A stretch of 60,431 nt of DNA, from the NCBI GenBank assembly GCA_017537745.1, contig JAFYKF010000001.1, forward strand, positions 1-60,431, in the 5' to 3' direction. Positions within the stretch are counted from its first letter, which is position 1. Each line of letters begins with the position of its first letter. The notes beneath the pieces are model-generated. The model made no database searches. It worked only from the letters and a program-made list of their open reading frames with translations, and had not been told where the DNA came from. The DNA is from Candidatus Saccharimonadota bacterium (GTDB lineage: Bacteria; Patescibacteriota; Saccharimonadia; Saccharimonadales; Saccharimonadaceae). The translations under genes and the position numbers were made by a program. This document shows, one piece after another, positions 16,283-24,440 of the stretch.

Positions 16283-16313
16283 TGTGGATAAGTTTGCGGT
16301 TTTATGTGGATAA
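16283..16313 (+). promoter_or_regulatory. Pair of consensus DnaA boxes away from the origin
   Basis: TGTGGATAA occurs at 16283-16291 and 16305-16313, both exact complements of TTATCCACA, the highest-affinity DnaA box, in the same direction and 22 bases apart (about two helix turns). They lie about 65-100 bases upstream of the Fem operon -35 box and 25 kb from dnaA. Confidence 0.6.
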
Positions 16314-16335
16314 ACAGGGAATTATTTTTACTGCT

Positions 16336-16359
16336 TAAAAAAGCCCCGGGATCGGGGCT
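16336..16359 (-). terminator. Rho-independent terminator of the 16366 gene
   Basis: GCCCCG-ATCC-CGGGGC on the minus strand is followed by TTTTTT, a strong terminator just after the stop codon of the membrane protein gene. Confidence 0.9.
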
Positions 16360-16365
16360 GGGGAA

Positions 16366-17226
16366 TTAAGGGGTAGAAGCGGTGGTGCCGGGTGCTGGTT
16401 CGCTTTTTGTTTGCACATTGGCGTTCGTTTCGGCCGCAAAGCCTGCCGCCTTGCTAAAGCGCATGGCATTTAGGATAGCGAGTGCTTCAATTTCTGCTTC
16501 AGTCATGACATTATCGTGAGTTCCGTCAATCTGATTAACTAGACGCACAATTTGCGTATTGAGCTCACTCAAGAGCGCCAACTTGGTACGATTGCTATTC
16601 AACTCCCATGCCAGGGCATTAAGGTCGATCGTTTTTAACGTGGCTTGGCCCTCGTTGGCGCCAGCTAGTAGCATCAGATTATAGATGTCGCTAAAATTTT
16701 GGCGAATTTGGCTCGCCGTGTTGTCAAACACCTTGCGGCTGTCTTTGCCTTTATAGCCAAATTCACTGTCTTCTACGACAGCTTCAAAAATATCGTGGTC
16801 AATTGCTAGCTGGTGCATTTGAGAGATGATCACTTGGATAGTTTCGGCCATATCTGGATTCTGCTTTGCCCATTTTTTAAATTTGCGTTGCATCACAGGG
16901 ATACTGCGGGCGTTGTTGGATTTTTGCCATTCTCGATGGCTGCTCCAGAGGTGGAGCTTGGCAAAAATCTTGCGAAGCAAACTACGGCGTTTGGGTACGG
17001 TAGCTTTTTTGAGCCGTTTGGCTTTTTTGTTTTTTCTGTGTTCTTCAATAGTTTTTTCATAAAAGTCACCGGATATGCCAACCAAGAAAACCACCGAAAG
17101 CGAAATGATGCAACTATACAGGGCTGAATCCAAGCCGGACAAGCCCTGTTTTAAGAAGTAAAAATTGCTGACAAGGTACGATAGGATATACGCAATAATC
17201 TCTATCAAACTTTTCTTGTTTTTCAC
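16366..17226 (-). CDS. Membrane protein of unknown function
   Basis: The 286-residue protein has two N-terminal helices (IIAYILSYLVSNFYFL and SALYSCIISLSVVFLVGI), a strongly basic segment (HRKNKKAKRLKKATVPKRR) that should be cytosolic, and a helical soluble domain ending in a Pro/Thr/Ala tail. The family is not recognised. The start is GTG at 17224-17226 with GGGGAG at eight bases. It is monocistronic with its own terminator. Confidence 0.75.
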   Translation of the reverse strand: MKNKKSLIEIIAYILSYLVSNFYFLKQGLSGLDSALYSCIISLSVVFLVGISGDFYEKTIEEHRKNKKAKRLKKATVPKRRSLLRKIFAKLHLWSSHREWQKSNNARSIPVMQRKFKKWAKQNPDMAETIQVIISQMHQLAIDHDIFEAVVEDSEFGYKGKDSRKVFDNTASQIRQNFSDIYNLMLLAGANEGQATLKTIDLNALAWELNSNRTKLALLSELNTQIVRLVNQIDGTHDNVMTEAEIEALAILNAMRFSKAAGFAAETNANVQTKSEPAPGTTASTP

Positions 17227-17343
17227 TCTTCACACTCCCCTTCAATATTAAAGTACTCCCCCTTAATTCGTATCTTAAATAATATAACATACTGGGGTGA
17301 AAGTCAATAACGAGGGGTTGGATGGAGGTGTTATAATGGGAAT

Positions 17344-17556
17344 ATGGCTTATATACGAAAATTCAAGACCACTTCTGGAGCAACTGGGGTGCAAGTATGC
17401 TATAAGGAGAATGGTCAGGTAGTGAAGACTGTGCATGTTGGCTCGGCTTCGTCGGAGGTAGCTTTGGTGCGACTTTTAAAGAAAGCGCAGGGGATAATCG
17501 ATGCCGAGAAGGGAACACCGATGTTTAACCTGAATAGATTTGACGCTAAAAAATAA
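17344..17556 (+). pseudogene. Stand-alone N-terminal fragment of an IS1634-type transposase
   Basis: The 70 residues (MAYIRKFKTTSGATGVQVCY, then HVGSASSEVALVRLL and KKAQGIID) match the N-terminal domain of IS1634-like DDE transposases, which normally run to more than 500 residues. The DDE catalytic part is absent, the frame ends in a proper stop, and no inverted repeats are visible. TATAAT lies six bases before the ATG with no SD, so it could still be expressed as a small leaderless gene. It may be a remnant or a domesticated DNA-binding fragment. Confidence 0.6.
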
Positions 17557-17568
17557 TTTTGGTGGGGT

Positions 17569-18501
17569 TTATTGAAAGAGTTTGTGGTCGAGGGAGAGTT
17601 GGTCGACGAAGTCCATGACGACCTGAATGTCAGCTTGAATTTTGGCGAATTCGGCTTTTTCATCTATTGGTTTGGTGAATTTAGGCGGCTCAAAAGAATC
17701 TTTGCCGTCATTTAGAGCGACGAGCAGTTTGTTGTCATAAAACCCAAGAAGAAGGCGATTATTGTAACGTCCAGCGATGTTCATGATTTTGACCATAAAA
17801 GCTGGATCTAAGATATAGAATGATTCAAAATCATCTTGGCCATAGATGCGAAATGCTCCGTTGAATTCACCCGATTCAGTGGATTTTTTAGTCATTTTGC
17901 GACCAGTTTTTGAGTCTTTACCTGGAATACTGGCAGCAGAGAAACGATTACCGATGAGTTCCAGTTTGAAATTAAATTTTTTTGGGAATTCGAAAACCAT
18001 GAAGCGTCCCCTAAAAATTGTAACGTAATGGGTATCGCCGTCAGAGTCGGTTTCCCGTACTTGAATATGGGCATCAGATTGAAGAAATTTGACATTTTTG
18101 TAATGGGCAATCGTGAGGTCGTTAGAGCTATAGCTGTCGCCAGTATTAATCATTTCGGTTGCCCTGATATACTCCCTACTAACACCTTTATCGTGGCTAT
18201 ATTCTAGGTCAGTAAAAGTTTCTTTCAATATTTTTTCAACGAAGTAGGCTTTGTAGGCTTTTTGATAGGCTTTAGCCTGATTCCGACTAACGATGGTGGA
18301 AATAATGATGCCTAAAACAAGTGAAAAAAGGATAAAGAAGAAGATTGAAAGAAGACCGACGATACCTTTTGCGAGGTGAATTTGCATAATAACACCAGGG
18401 ATAGACGTAACGGCCATCGCGATGACTGTAGAGATAATGAAAGTTTTTTGGTATTTTTTTCTGTATTCTTCACGAGCTTTTTCAACATCTTTGAAATTCA
18501 T
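17569..18501 (-). CDS. DUF3137 family membrane protein
   Basis: The 310-residue protein has two hydrophobic helices near residues 23-45 and 49-70 and a C-terminal soluble domain with FRGRFMVFEFPKKFNFKLELI and FESFYILDPAFMVKIMNI, as in DUF3137 proteins, which often sit near LemA genes. Function is unknown. The ATG has TATAAT six bases upstream and no SD, so it is probably leaderless. It converges with the transposase fragment. Confidence 0.82.
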   Translation of the reverse strand: MNFKDVEKAREEYRKKYQKTFIISTVIAMAVTSIPGVIMQIHLAKGIVGLLSIFFFILFSLVLGIIISTIVSRNQAKAYQKAYKAYFVEKILKETFTDLEYSHDKGVSREYIRATEMINTGDSYSSNDLTIAHYKNVKFLQSDAHIQVRETDSDGDTHYVTIFRGRFMVFEFPKKFNFKLELIGNRFSAASIPGKDSKTGRKMTKKSTESGEFNGAFRIYGQDDFESFYILDPAFMVKIMNIAGRYNNRLLLGFYDNKLLVALNDGKDSFEPPKFTKPIDEKAEFAKIQADIQVVMDFVDQLSLDHKLFQ

Positions 18502-18518
18502 AATTTTATTATAGCATG

Positions 18519-18548
18519 AAAACCGCCCGAACCGAAGTTCGGGCGGTG
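18519..18548 (-). terminator. Terminator of the 18571 gene
   Basis: ACCGCCCGAAC pairs perfectly with GTTCGGGCGGT around a four-base loop and is followed on the minus strand by TTTT. It lies immediately upstream of the DUF3137 promoter, insulating the two genes. Confidence 0.85.
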
Positions 18549-18570
18549 CGCGGAATGTACAATGGGGAGT

Positions 18571-18924
18571 TTACTCCCGGAATCTGATCGTCCCTTTGCG
18601 GGTATTGGCGTTGTAGTACGCATCGAAGTTATAGACCTTTTCGCGTCCGCCGAAGGTGATGGTCGCGTAGCAGTATCCTTTCAGATTGAACGAATGGCCG
18701 GAGCCATCTTCGTGACTGATGGTCTGCACCACCATCTTTTTGATCTTCGCCAGAAGATTGTCGGTCACCTCCCCCTGGGGCGAAGTGACGTTACCGATGG
18801 ACACGTCGAAACCCAGGTTGATGTTTTCTTCATCGTACGCATACTTGAATGCGTCGATGAGGCGATCGCGGTTGGGACCCTTGACGATCTCGTAGTTCTT
18901 CCCGTAGGAATTGTTGATGCTCAT
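18571..18924 (-). CDS. GC-rich orphan gene, hypothetical protein
   Basis: The 117-residue protein begins MSINNSYGKNYEIVKGPNRD and is not recognised. It is soluble, with a beta-rich second half (YCYATITFGGREKVYNFDAY). AAGGAGGT lies seven bases before the ATG, a near-perfect SD. A consensus promoter, about 75 bases of leader and its own terminator frame the gene. Codon use is GC-rich compared with the DUF3137 and DUF6512 genes on either side. Confidence 0.75.
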   Translation of the reverse strand: MSINNSYGKNYEIVKGPNRDRLIDAFKYAYDEENINLGFDVSIGNVTSPQGEVTDNLLAKIKKMVVQTISHEDGSGHSFNLKGYCYATITFGGREKVYNFDAYYNANTRKGTIRFRE

Positions 18925-19004
18925 ACGAGCACCTCCTTAAATAAATTTCCACTGCATGCGCAGTCGGATGCGTGCCGATTCTTCATTTGTCCGGCATTGT
19001 TATT

Positions 19005-19032
19005 ATTATAATATTTTTCTCTTTTTTGTCAA
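19005..19032 (-). promoter_or_regulatory. Consensus promoter of the 18571 gene
   Basis: TTGACA (plus 19027-19032) and TATAAT (plus 19005-19010) on the minus strand match the sigma-70 consensus exactly, with a 16-base spacer. The leader contains a GC-rich part with GCATGCGCAGTCGGATGCG-like inverted segments. Confidence 0.85.
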
Positions 19033-19118
19033 TAGTATTTGGACCTGAAGCGACCGATTTACGAAGAAACTGCCCGGTATGGACACTATGGGCATGAATT
19101 TGCTTGGGATAAATAGAG

Positions 19119-19685
19119 TTACTTTTTTGATTTTTTCTTAAGTGATTTAAAGAAATTTCGATGGGCACGAAAACCGTATTGACCAGTGATTGGGTCTTTG
19201 AACGGGAATTGTTTTAGCGGCATGAGGGTAAGAGTCATATAGCAACCAAAATAGATAAAGCAAGCGATGGTAGACAGATAAGTGGCCCAATATGGAATGG
19301 CCGGTTGGTTGACGATGACAAGAAAAACAAACTGGGCAAGAATGATGGCCACTAAGAAAGTTGCAATATCGATGGGAAGAATTGGTTTTTTGGTGGTTCT
19401 GGTATAGGAATAAAAGACGAGTGGGATGAAAAAAGTAAGAATAAGCAAGCTTGCGAGTTTAGCGGCGAAATAATTAGGATTAACGCCATAGATATATCCA
19501 TCAATGAGGCTCCAAATTATTGTTGGAGTGATAGCTATTTTCACATGCTCCCAGGTAGATTCGTTAACAGCGGTAAAAAGGCCGAGAATTTTATTTTCGT
19601 GACTTAGGTCATAGAGAAAGTGAGAGAGGCTGCCGAGGAGAAAGATAACAATAATGCTAATCCAAATGAATAATGCTTGGTCCAT
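19119..19685 (-). CDS. DUF6512-like multi-pass membrane protein
   Basis: The 188-residue protein starts MDQALFIWISIIVIFLLGSL and has about six hydrophobic helices. The motif LFTAVNESTWEHVKIAITPT between the first two helices is typical of DUF6512. Function unknown. The ATG at 19683-19685 is chosen because TATAAT (plus 19692-19697) lies six bases upstream, as in other leaderless genes here; an upstream in-frame start would overlap the promoter. It is divergent from valS. Confidence 0.75.
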   Translation of the reverse strand: MDQALFIWISIIVIFLLGSLSHFLYDLSHENKILGLFTAVNESTWEHVKIAITPTIIWSLIDGYIYGVNPNYFAAKLASLLILTFFIPLVFYSYTRTTKKPILPIDIATFLVAIILAQFVFLVIVNQPAIPYWATYLSTIACFIYFGCYMTLTLMPLKQFPFKDPITGQYGFRAHRNFFKSLKKKSKK

Positions 19686-19755
19686 GAGGTTATTATACAA
19701 CATGAGTGGTATTTTTGTGATATAATGGTTGATAAGTAATATTGAGGTCAAGGGA

Positions 19756-22389
19756 ATGAAATTTTCGAGTAGTTATGAACCGGGGGAATTTGAGGCAGAC
19801 ATTTATGCAGCGTGGGAATCAAGTGGAGTGTTTGCTCCGTCGGTTTTGACTGTACCCGTAGACAACGATGGGGATGGAACAGATGATAGGTTTGAAAACC
19901 CTGAAGACCGTGATGTTTATTCCATTGTGATGCCGCCACCAAACGCAAATGGCAATTTGCATATTGGCCACGGCTTAACGATTGCACTAGAAGATTCATT
20001 GACCAGATACTATCGTTTGCATGGGAAATCTACTTGGTATATACCAGGGGCGGACCATGCTGGATTTGAAACATGGGTAGTATACGAAAAGACGCTTGAA
20101 AAAGAGGGGCACACAAGATTTGAATACGATCGCGATGAATTATATGCCCGAGTTTGGGATTTTGTGGCAATGCAGCGGGGGAATATGGAACTGCAACTTC
20201 GGGCACTAGGCGCCTCTTGTTCGTGGAAAGATTTGACTTTTACTTTGGATGAAAACGTAATCGACCGCGTGTACACAACTTTCGAAAAGATGTGGAACGA
20301 CGGGATGGTTTATAGAGGCGAGAAGCTCGTAAATTATTGTCCTAAACACCAGACGGCGTTTGCAGATATTGAGGTGGAGCATATCGACGAAAAGGGTACG
20401 CTTTGGGACATTGCATATCCATACGATGGCGGCGAGATAGTCGTGTCTACAACTAGGCCAGAGACGTTATTTGGGGATGTGGCAGTAGCAGTAAATCCAG
20501 AAGATAAACGATACAAGAATATGATTGGCAAGATGGTAAACTTGCCATTAACAGATAAAGAAATCCCTGTCATCGCAGATGAGCATGCGGATCCAGAGTA
20601 TGGTACTGGTGCTGTAAAGATTACGCCGGCACACGATTTTGATGATTTTGAGGTGGGAGAGAGACATAATTTGCCAAGAGTCCAGGTAATTTCAGAAGAT
20701 GGACACATGGTAAATGTACCGGAAGAATACTTTGGGTTGACCCCTGCCGAATGCCGAAAGAAGGTCTTGAAAGATTTGGAAGCAGCTGGGTTACTCCGGG
20801 GTGAAAAAGAAATTGAACACGCAGTAGCACACTGTTATAAGTGCGGGACAGTGATTGAGCCAATGCTAAAAGAGCAGTGGTTTGTCGATGTAAGAAAACT
20901 TGCAGATAAGGCAATTGAGCACTTGAATGCGGGGGAAATAACATTCTATCCTGAGAACAAACAAAAAATTCTTATCAATTATTTGAAAGGTTTGAAGGAC
21001 TGGAATATCTCACGACAAATCCCGTGGGGCATCGCAATACCGATGTTTAGAAAGACTGATCCAGAGGCGACAGATGAACCTGATTGGATTTTTGACCGAA
21101 GAACAAATCTTAAAGAGATTGAGAAGTCTGGTGTAAAATACGTAAGGGATGAAGACACTTTTGATACTTGGTTCTCGTCTTCACATTGGCCAGTTGTATG
21201 TACGGATTGGTCCGAAGATAATCCTACACCGTATTATCCGTTAAACGTGATGGAAACTGGGGCAGATTTATTGTTTGCTTGGGTGGCGCGGATGATCATG
21301 ATGGGGATTTATCTGACTGGTGGCGTACCATTTAAAGAGGTATATCTACACGGGATGGTATTAGATGCTCATGGCAAGAAGATGAGTAAGTCCAAAGGTA
21401 ACGTGATCAACCCGATGGATTTAGTAGCGAAGTACGGGTCTGATGCATTTCGGTTGGGAATTATACGTGGCCGTTCGGCCGGTATGAATCAAGCGTTTTC
21501 GGAAAACTCCGTAGTAGCGGGACGCAATTTGTGCAATAAACTCTGGAATATTTCTAGACTAGTCCAGAATATTGTAGATGAGGAAGGAGAAGATTCAACG
21601 ACACCATCTGAGTATTCCAATGATAATATGGGGGAGGATTGGATTTGCAGAGAAATAAGCAGGTGCATTAAACAAGTTGAGAGTTGTATGGAGGGATATC
21701 GATTTGCTGAAGCTGTAGATATTCTTTATTCTACAATTTGGGATAAATATGCGGATTGGTTTATTGAGAGCCAAAAGATATATCGCAACGTGCCACTTTT
21801 GAAAAAGACACTTGAAACGCTACTAATAGTACTACACCCGTTTGCTCCATTTGTAACTGAAACAATTTGGCAAAATCTATCCTGGACTGAAGGAATGATT
21901 ATTAATACCGAATGGCCGGCTAAGCTTGAATATGACCCGATTACGGCCGAGCAATTTGAAAACCTTATGGTTGTAGTGTCGGAAGTGAGAGGCACCTTAG
22001 CGGGCCTGCCAGGCGCCAATAAAGGCAAAAAATATGCACTCTTGTATGACAATGACGGTTTGGTGGAAGATAATTTATTGTTAATTAAGAATCTGACTAA
22101 AGTTCCAGCCGTAACTGCATTGAATGGTGCGCCGAGAGGACTACGACTTGCGCTGACAAATCACGAACTATATCTTGACGTCCCAGAAAATGTAGTAACC
22201 GAATATCGTGATGCATTGACTGAGAAGATTTTGGCCGTGGGGAAGGAGCTCGACGCTCTCAATGCTAGACTAATGAACCCGAGCTATGTGGAAAGGGCTC
22301 CGGCATATTTGGTAAAAGAAACCCGTGACGGGGTGGAAGAAAAAACTGCTTTGATTGAGAAATTAAAACAACAATTAGAGTTGATATAG
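19756..22389 (+). CDS. valS: Valyl-tRNA synthetase
   Basis: The protein (877 residues) shows the class I motifs of ValS: PPPNANGNLHIGHGLT (HIGH) near residue 63, the CP1 editing domain (STTRPETLFGDVAVAV, GTGAVKITPAHD), DTWFSSSHWPV, and KKMSKSKGNVINP (KMSKS). A short C-terminal coiled coil typical of ValS follows. It charges tRNA-Val and edits threonine. The ATG at 19756 has GAGG eight bases upstream; TATAAT at 19721-19726 predicts a leader of about 22 bases. A TTG at 19729 is less likely. Confidence 0.96.
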   Translation: MKFSSSYEPGEFEADIYAAWESSGVFAPSVLTVPVDNDGDGTDDRFENPEDRDVYSIVMPPPNANGNLHIGHGLTIALEDSLTRYYRLHGKSTWYIPGADHAGFETWVVYEKTLEKEGHTRFEYDRDELYARVWDFVAMQRGNMELQLRALGASCSWKDLTFTLDENVIDRVYTTFEKMWNDGMVYRGEKLVNYCPKHQTAFADIEVEHIDEKGTLWDIAYPYDGGEIVVSTTRPETLFGDVAVAVNPEDKRYKNMIGKMVNLPLTDKEIPVIADEHADPEYGTGAVKITPAHDFDDFEVGERHNLPRVQVISEDGHMVNVPEEYFGLTPAECRKKVLKDLEAAGLLRGEKEIEHAVAHCYKCGTVIEPMLKEQWFVDVRKLADKAIEHLNAGEITFYPENKQKILINYLKGLKDWNISRQIPWGIAIPMFRKTDPEATDEPDWIFDRRTNLKEIEKSGVKYVRDEDTFDTWFSSSHWPVVCTDWSEDNPTPYYPLNVMETGADLLFAWVARMIMMGIYLTGGVPFKEVYLHGMVLDAHGKKMSKSKGNVINPMDLVAKYGSDAFRLGIIRGRSAGMNQAFSENSVVAGRNLCNKLWNISRLVQNIVDEEGEDSTTPSEYSNDNMGEDWICREISRCIKQVESCMEGYRFAEAVDILYSTIWDKYADWFIESQKIYRNVPLLKKTLETLLIVLHPFAPFVTETIWQNLSWTEGMIINTEWPAKLEYDPITAEQFENLMVVVSEVRGTLAGLPGANKGKKYALLYDNDGLVEDNLLLIKNLTKVPAVTALNGAPRGLRLALTNHELYLDVPENVVTEYRDALTEKILAVGKELDALNARLMNPSYVERAPAYLVKETRDGVEEKTALIEKLKQQLELI

Positions 22390-22399
22390 TCATACATAA

Positions 22400-22428
22400 T
22401 TGACTGAGGTAAAAAAGTACGATATAAT
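22400..22428 (+). promoter_or_regulatory. Promoter of the HAD-like orphan gene
   Basis: TTGACT at 22400-22405 and TATAAT at 22423-22428 are 17 bases apart, directly after valS. The leader is about 53 bases. Confidence 0.8.
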
Positions 22429-22439
22429 TAAAGAGGCAC

Positions 22440-22460
22440 TGGAGGCAGTATTTGCCTCCA
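22440..22460 (+). promoter_or_regulatory. Leader hairpin of the HAD-like orphan gene
   Basis: TGGAGGCA and TGCCTCCA form a perfect eight-base stem with a GTATT loop near the 5' end of the transcript. CCTC of its 3' arm could alternatively pair with the GAGG of the downstream Shine-Dalgarno, so a regulatory switch is possible. Confidence 0.5.
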
Positions 22461-22488
22461 ATGTACTTTTAAACGAGGGGGATTGTTT

Positions 22489-23169
22489 ATGCAGATTCTG
22501 ACCGATTTTGCAGGCGTGCTTGTTGGGGGGCTGGCCGATTTCTCCAGGACTGTGAGCGCCAAAGTGGGTTTGCCCGTTGGTTTGTTTCATGGCTACCTCG
22601 AGCTAAGTGCTCCGCAGCGCTGGCAGTTGCATCGTGGGAGAGTTTCTGAAGGCGAGTTTTGGGACGCCATCGCAAGTGGATTTAAGCAGGCGACGAAACA
22701 GGACGAAGACTCTCTGAACGGCGAGGCACTGAAGAACATCTTTTATGAAAACATGCGGCGGCCGGTACCCGGAACGCTGGATGTTTTCAGGCGTATCATG
22801 TATTACCCGTTGAGGGTTGGATGCGGCGGGCAAGTCGGCAAAGGCATGCCTAAAATCGGAATCGTTTCCGACAGCATCGCCGAGATGGTGCCTTTATTTC
22901 ACGAGTGGCATCCTGAGATTTTCAGCATGGTCGAGAAAGAGTATTGGAGTTGCTTCCAAGATAATATCAAGGCTGATCCAAGCTTTTTCAAATTCTTACT
23001 GAATACTCTCGGCGGCGAGCCGTCTGAATATCTGCTGATTGATGGTGAACAGAGAAACGTAGACCAGGCGTCGCTCCTGGGAATTCCGGCAATCCGTTTT
23101 GAAAACGCGGAGAAGTTGGAGCGCCAGATGGCTGACCTCGGTTTCGTGTTCTATCCTAAGGCAGCATAA
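22489..23169 (+). CDS. HAD-superfamily hydrolase-like protein (GC-rich orphan)
   Basis: The 226-residue protein begins MQILTDFAGVLVGG, a HAD motif I in which the second Asp is replaced (as in the GGVL-type HAD proteins). IGIVSDSIAEM near residue 125 fits motif II, and YLLIDGEQRNVDQASLLGIPAI near residues 180-200 is the classical motif III/IV of YihX-like HAD hydrolases. Activity without the second Asp is uncertain. ATG 22489 has GAGGGGG seven bases upstream. It is GC-rich, monocistronic and followed by a terminator. Confidence 0.8.
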   Translation: MQILTDFAGVLVGGLADFSRTVSAKVGLPVGLFHGYLELSAPQRWQLHRGRVSEGEFWDAIASGFKQATKQDEDSLNGEALKNIFYENMRRPVPGTLDVFRRIMYYPLRVGCGGQVGKGMPKIGIVSDSIAEMVPLFHEWHPEIFSMVEKEYWSCFQDNIKADPSFFKFLLNTLGGEPSEYLLIDGEQRNVDQASLLGIPAIRFENAEKLERQMADLGFVFYPKAA

Positions 23170-23173
23170 ACAA

Positions 23174-23205
23174 AAAGCGGCCCCTGCCTTGTGCGGGGGC
23201 TTTCC
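23174..23205 (+). terminator. Terminator of the HAD-like orphan gene
   Basis: AAAGC-G-GCCCC-T-GC pairs with GC-G-GGGGC-TTT and is followed by a T-rich stretch, between convergent genes. Confidence 0.75.
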
Positions 23206-23212
23206 CTTGGTA

Positions 23213-23593
23213 TTAATCTTTGTAAGCGAGCTTTGATTGAACTTCTTTAAAATCTGCTTCGGTCATAGGAATTTCGCGACCTTGGTACCAATCGTCGTCA
23301 AATGGGTAGAGATGAATATGGGCGTGCGGAACATCGGAACCAACAACTTTCCAAACAGTACGAACTCCATAAACATTTTCCATATGTTTGGCGAGTTTTT
23401 TTGCGGTGGCCATAACAGCATAGTAATCTTCATCTGGTAAGTCATAAAGTTTGTCGACTTCTAATTTGGGGATGACGAGGGTGTGACCTTTGGTCTCTGG
23501 ATGAATATCAAGAAAGGCAAGGGTTTTATCGTCTTCGTATATTTTATAGCATGGGATTTCGCCGTTCACTATCTTGGTAAAAATGCTACTCAT
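23213..23593 (-). CDS. HIT-family nucleotide hydrolase
   Basis: The 126-residue protein matches the histidine triad family from end to end: FTKIVNGEIPCYKIYEDD at the N-terminus, HPETKGHTLVIPK, and the catalytic VPHAHIHLYP near residue 90. HIT enzymes hydrolyse nucleoside phosphoramidates or dinucleoside polyphosphates. Its ATG overlaps the end of the upstream PAP2 gene by eight bases, so the two are cotranscribed. Confidence 0.92.
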   Translation of the reverse strand: MSSIFTKIVNGEIPCYKIYEDDKTLAFLDIHPETKGHTLVIPKLEVDKLYDLPDEDYYAVMATAKKLAKHMENVYGVRTVWKVVGSDVPHAHIHLYPFDDDWYQGREIPMTEADFKEVQSKLAYKD

Positions 23594-24095
23594 CTGGTTG
23601 CTCCTTTTTGTGGTTCTTAGATTTTTTACTAGGTTTTGCTATTACGTAATAAATGGTGGCAAGAATCATAGAAAAGATAATTCCGCCCAAGACATCTGTT
23701 GGCCAATGTTTGTTGGCGAGAACGCGACCGACGGCGGTAAGTGGAATAAGGATCAACATGACAATATCGAGAATAATACGAAGTGGCTTTTGGCGGACGT
23801 ATTTTTTGAGGTTTAACATCGTGATAAAGAAAACTGTAGCGACGATCATGGTGTGAGTCGAAGGGAAGCTCGGCTCACCAGAGCCGTCTGGGCGCACATT
23901 AATAACCAAAAATTTCTCGAAAACAATATAAATGATAGCCATAATTAGAAAGGTTGGAATAAACGCTAGAAGATTTCGATCAACTTTTTTGAACGACTTG
24001 CGCGTGATTAGCTGATATAGCCCAAGCGCAGCGAAAACACCGAGCACAAGAAGCGCAGTTATCAATATAATATCTGTAGCTTTTTCCCATTGCAT
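23586..24095 (-). CDS. PAP2-family membrane phosphatase
   Basis: The 169-residue protein has about five hydrophobic helices and the PAP2 signature: VRPDGSGEPSFPSTHTM (motif SxxxTH) and RVLANKHWPTDVLGG (motif R...HxxxD). The first KxxxxxxRP motif is partly present. In bacteria the family dephosphorylates undecaprenyl pyrophosphate or phosphatidic acids at the outer face of the membrane. The ATG at 24093-24095 has TATAAT six bases upstream and no SD, a leaderless-type start. Confidence 0.88.
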   Translation of the reverse strand: MQWEKATDIILITALLVLGVFAALGLYQLITRKSFKKVDRNLLAFIPTFLIMAIIYIVFEKFLVINVRPDGSGEPSFPSTHTMIVATVFFITMLNLKKYVRQKPLRIILDIVMLILIPLTAVGRVLANKHWPTDVLGGIIFSMILATIYYVIAKPSKKSKNHKKEQPDE

Positions 24096-24111
24096 GATTA
24101 AATTATAGCAC

Positions 24112-24134
24112 AAAAAAAGACCCTACGGTCTTTT
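24112..24134 (-). terminator. Terminator after tRNA-Arg
   Basis: AAAAGACC-GTAG-GGTCTTTTTTT on the minus strand follows the tRNA-Arg gene by a few bases and precedes the PAP2 promoter. Confidence 0.85.
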
Positions 24135-24140
24135 CGATTT

Positions 24141-24217
24141 TGGTACACCCGACACGATTTGAACGTGCGACCTTTTGCTCCGCAAGCAAACGCTCTATCC
24201 AGCTGAGCTACGGGTGC
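24141..24217 (-). tRNA. tRNA-Arg (anticodon GCG), CCA encoded
   Basis: The acceptor GCACCCG pairs with CGGGTGT (one G-U at the end), followed by A and CCA. The anticodon arm TTTGC-TTGCGGA-GCAAA gives anticodon GCG for CGC and CGU arginine codons. Most bacteria use ACG, deaminated to ICG by TadA, for this box, so G34 is unusual. D arm (GCTC...GAGC) and T arm (GCACG-TTCAAAT-CGTGT) are complete. Confidence 0.92.
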
Positions 24218-24349
24218 ATGTGTGGATGTCTTGGTATTAACATCCACCTAGAAATTAAATGAGCGATCACCTTTGTGGTGTCGGGTATTATTATACCATA
24301 TTTTTGGATTTTGTGGTATTTTTTACAATTCTATGCTAGAATAAATGGT

Positions 24350-24440
24350 GGAAGAGTGGCCGAGTGGTTGAAGGCGCACGACTCGAAATCGTGTGACGGG
24401 GTTGACCCGTTCGGAGGTTCGAATCCTCTCTCTTCCGCCA
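24350..24440 (+). tRNA. tRNA-Ser (anticodon CGA), CCA encoded
   Basis: GGAAGAG and CTCTTCC form the acceptor, followed by G and CCA. The anticodon arm CACGA-CTCGAAA-TCGTG carries CGA for UCG. A long variable arm (GACGGGGTTGACCCGTTC) marks a serine tRNA. The T arm GGAGG-TTCGAAT-CCTCT is present. A diverged copy of its 3' part follows 78 bp downstream. Confidence 0.95.

Noticed and set aside
16027-16338. 103-residue plus-strand ORF opposite the Fem leader
   Set aside because: No SD or promoter in that direction, and the opposite strand has a consensus promoter and structured leader; composition is not protein-like.
16020-16340. SRP RNA, tmRNA or known riboswitch in the Fem leader
   Set aside because: The conserved SRP tetraloop region, tmRNA tag and ends, and motifs of the riboswitch classes I know were looked for and not found.
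18562-19011. 149-residue plus-strand ORF opposite the 18571 gene
   Set aside because: The minus strand carries the perfect promoter, AAGGAGGT and terminator; long antisense frames are expected in GC-rich genes.
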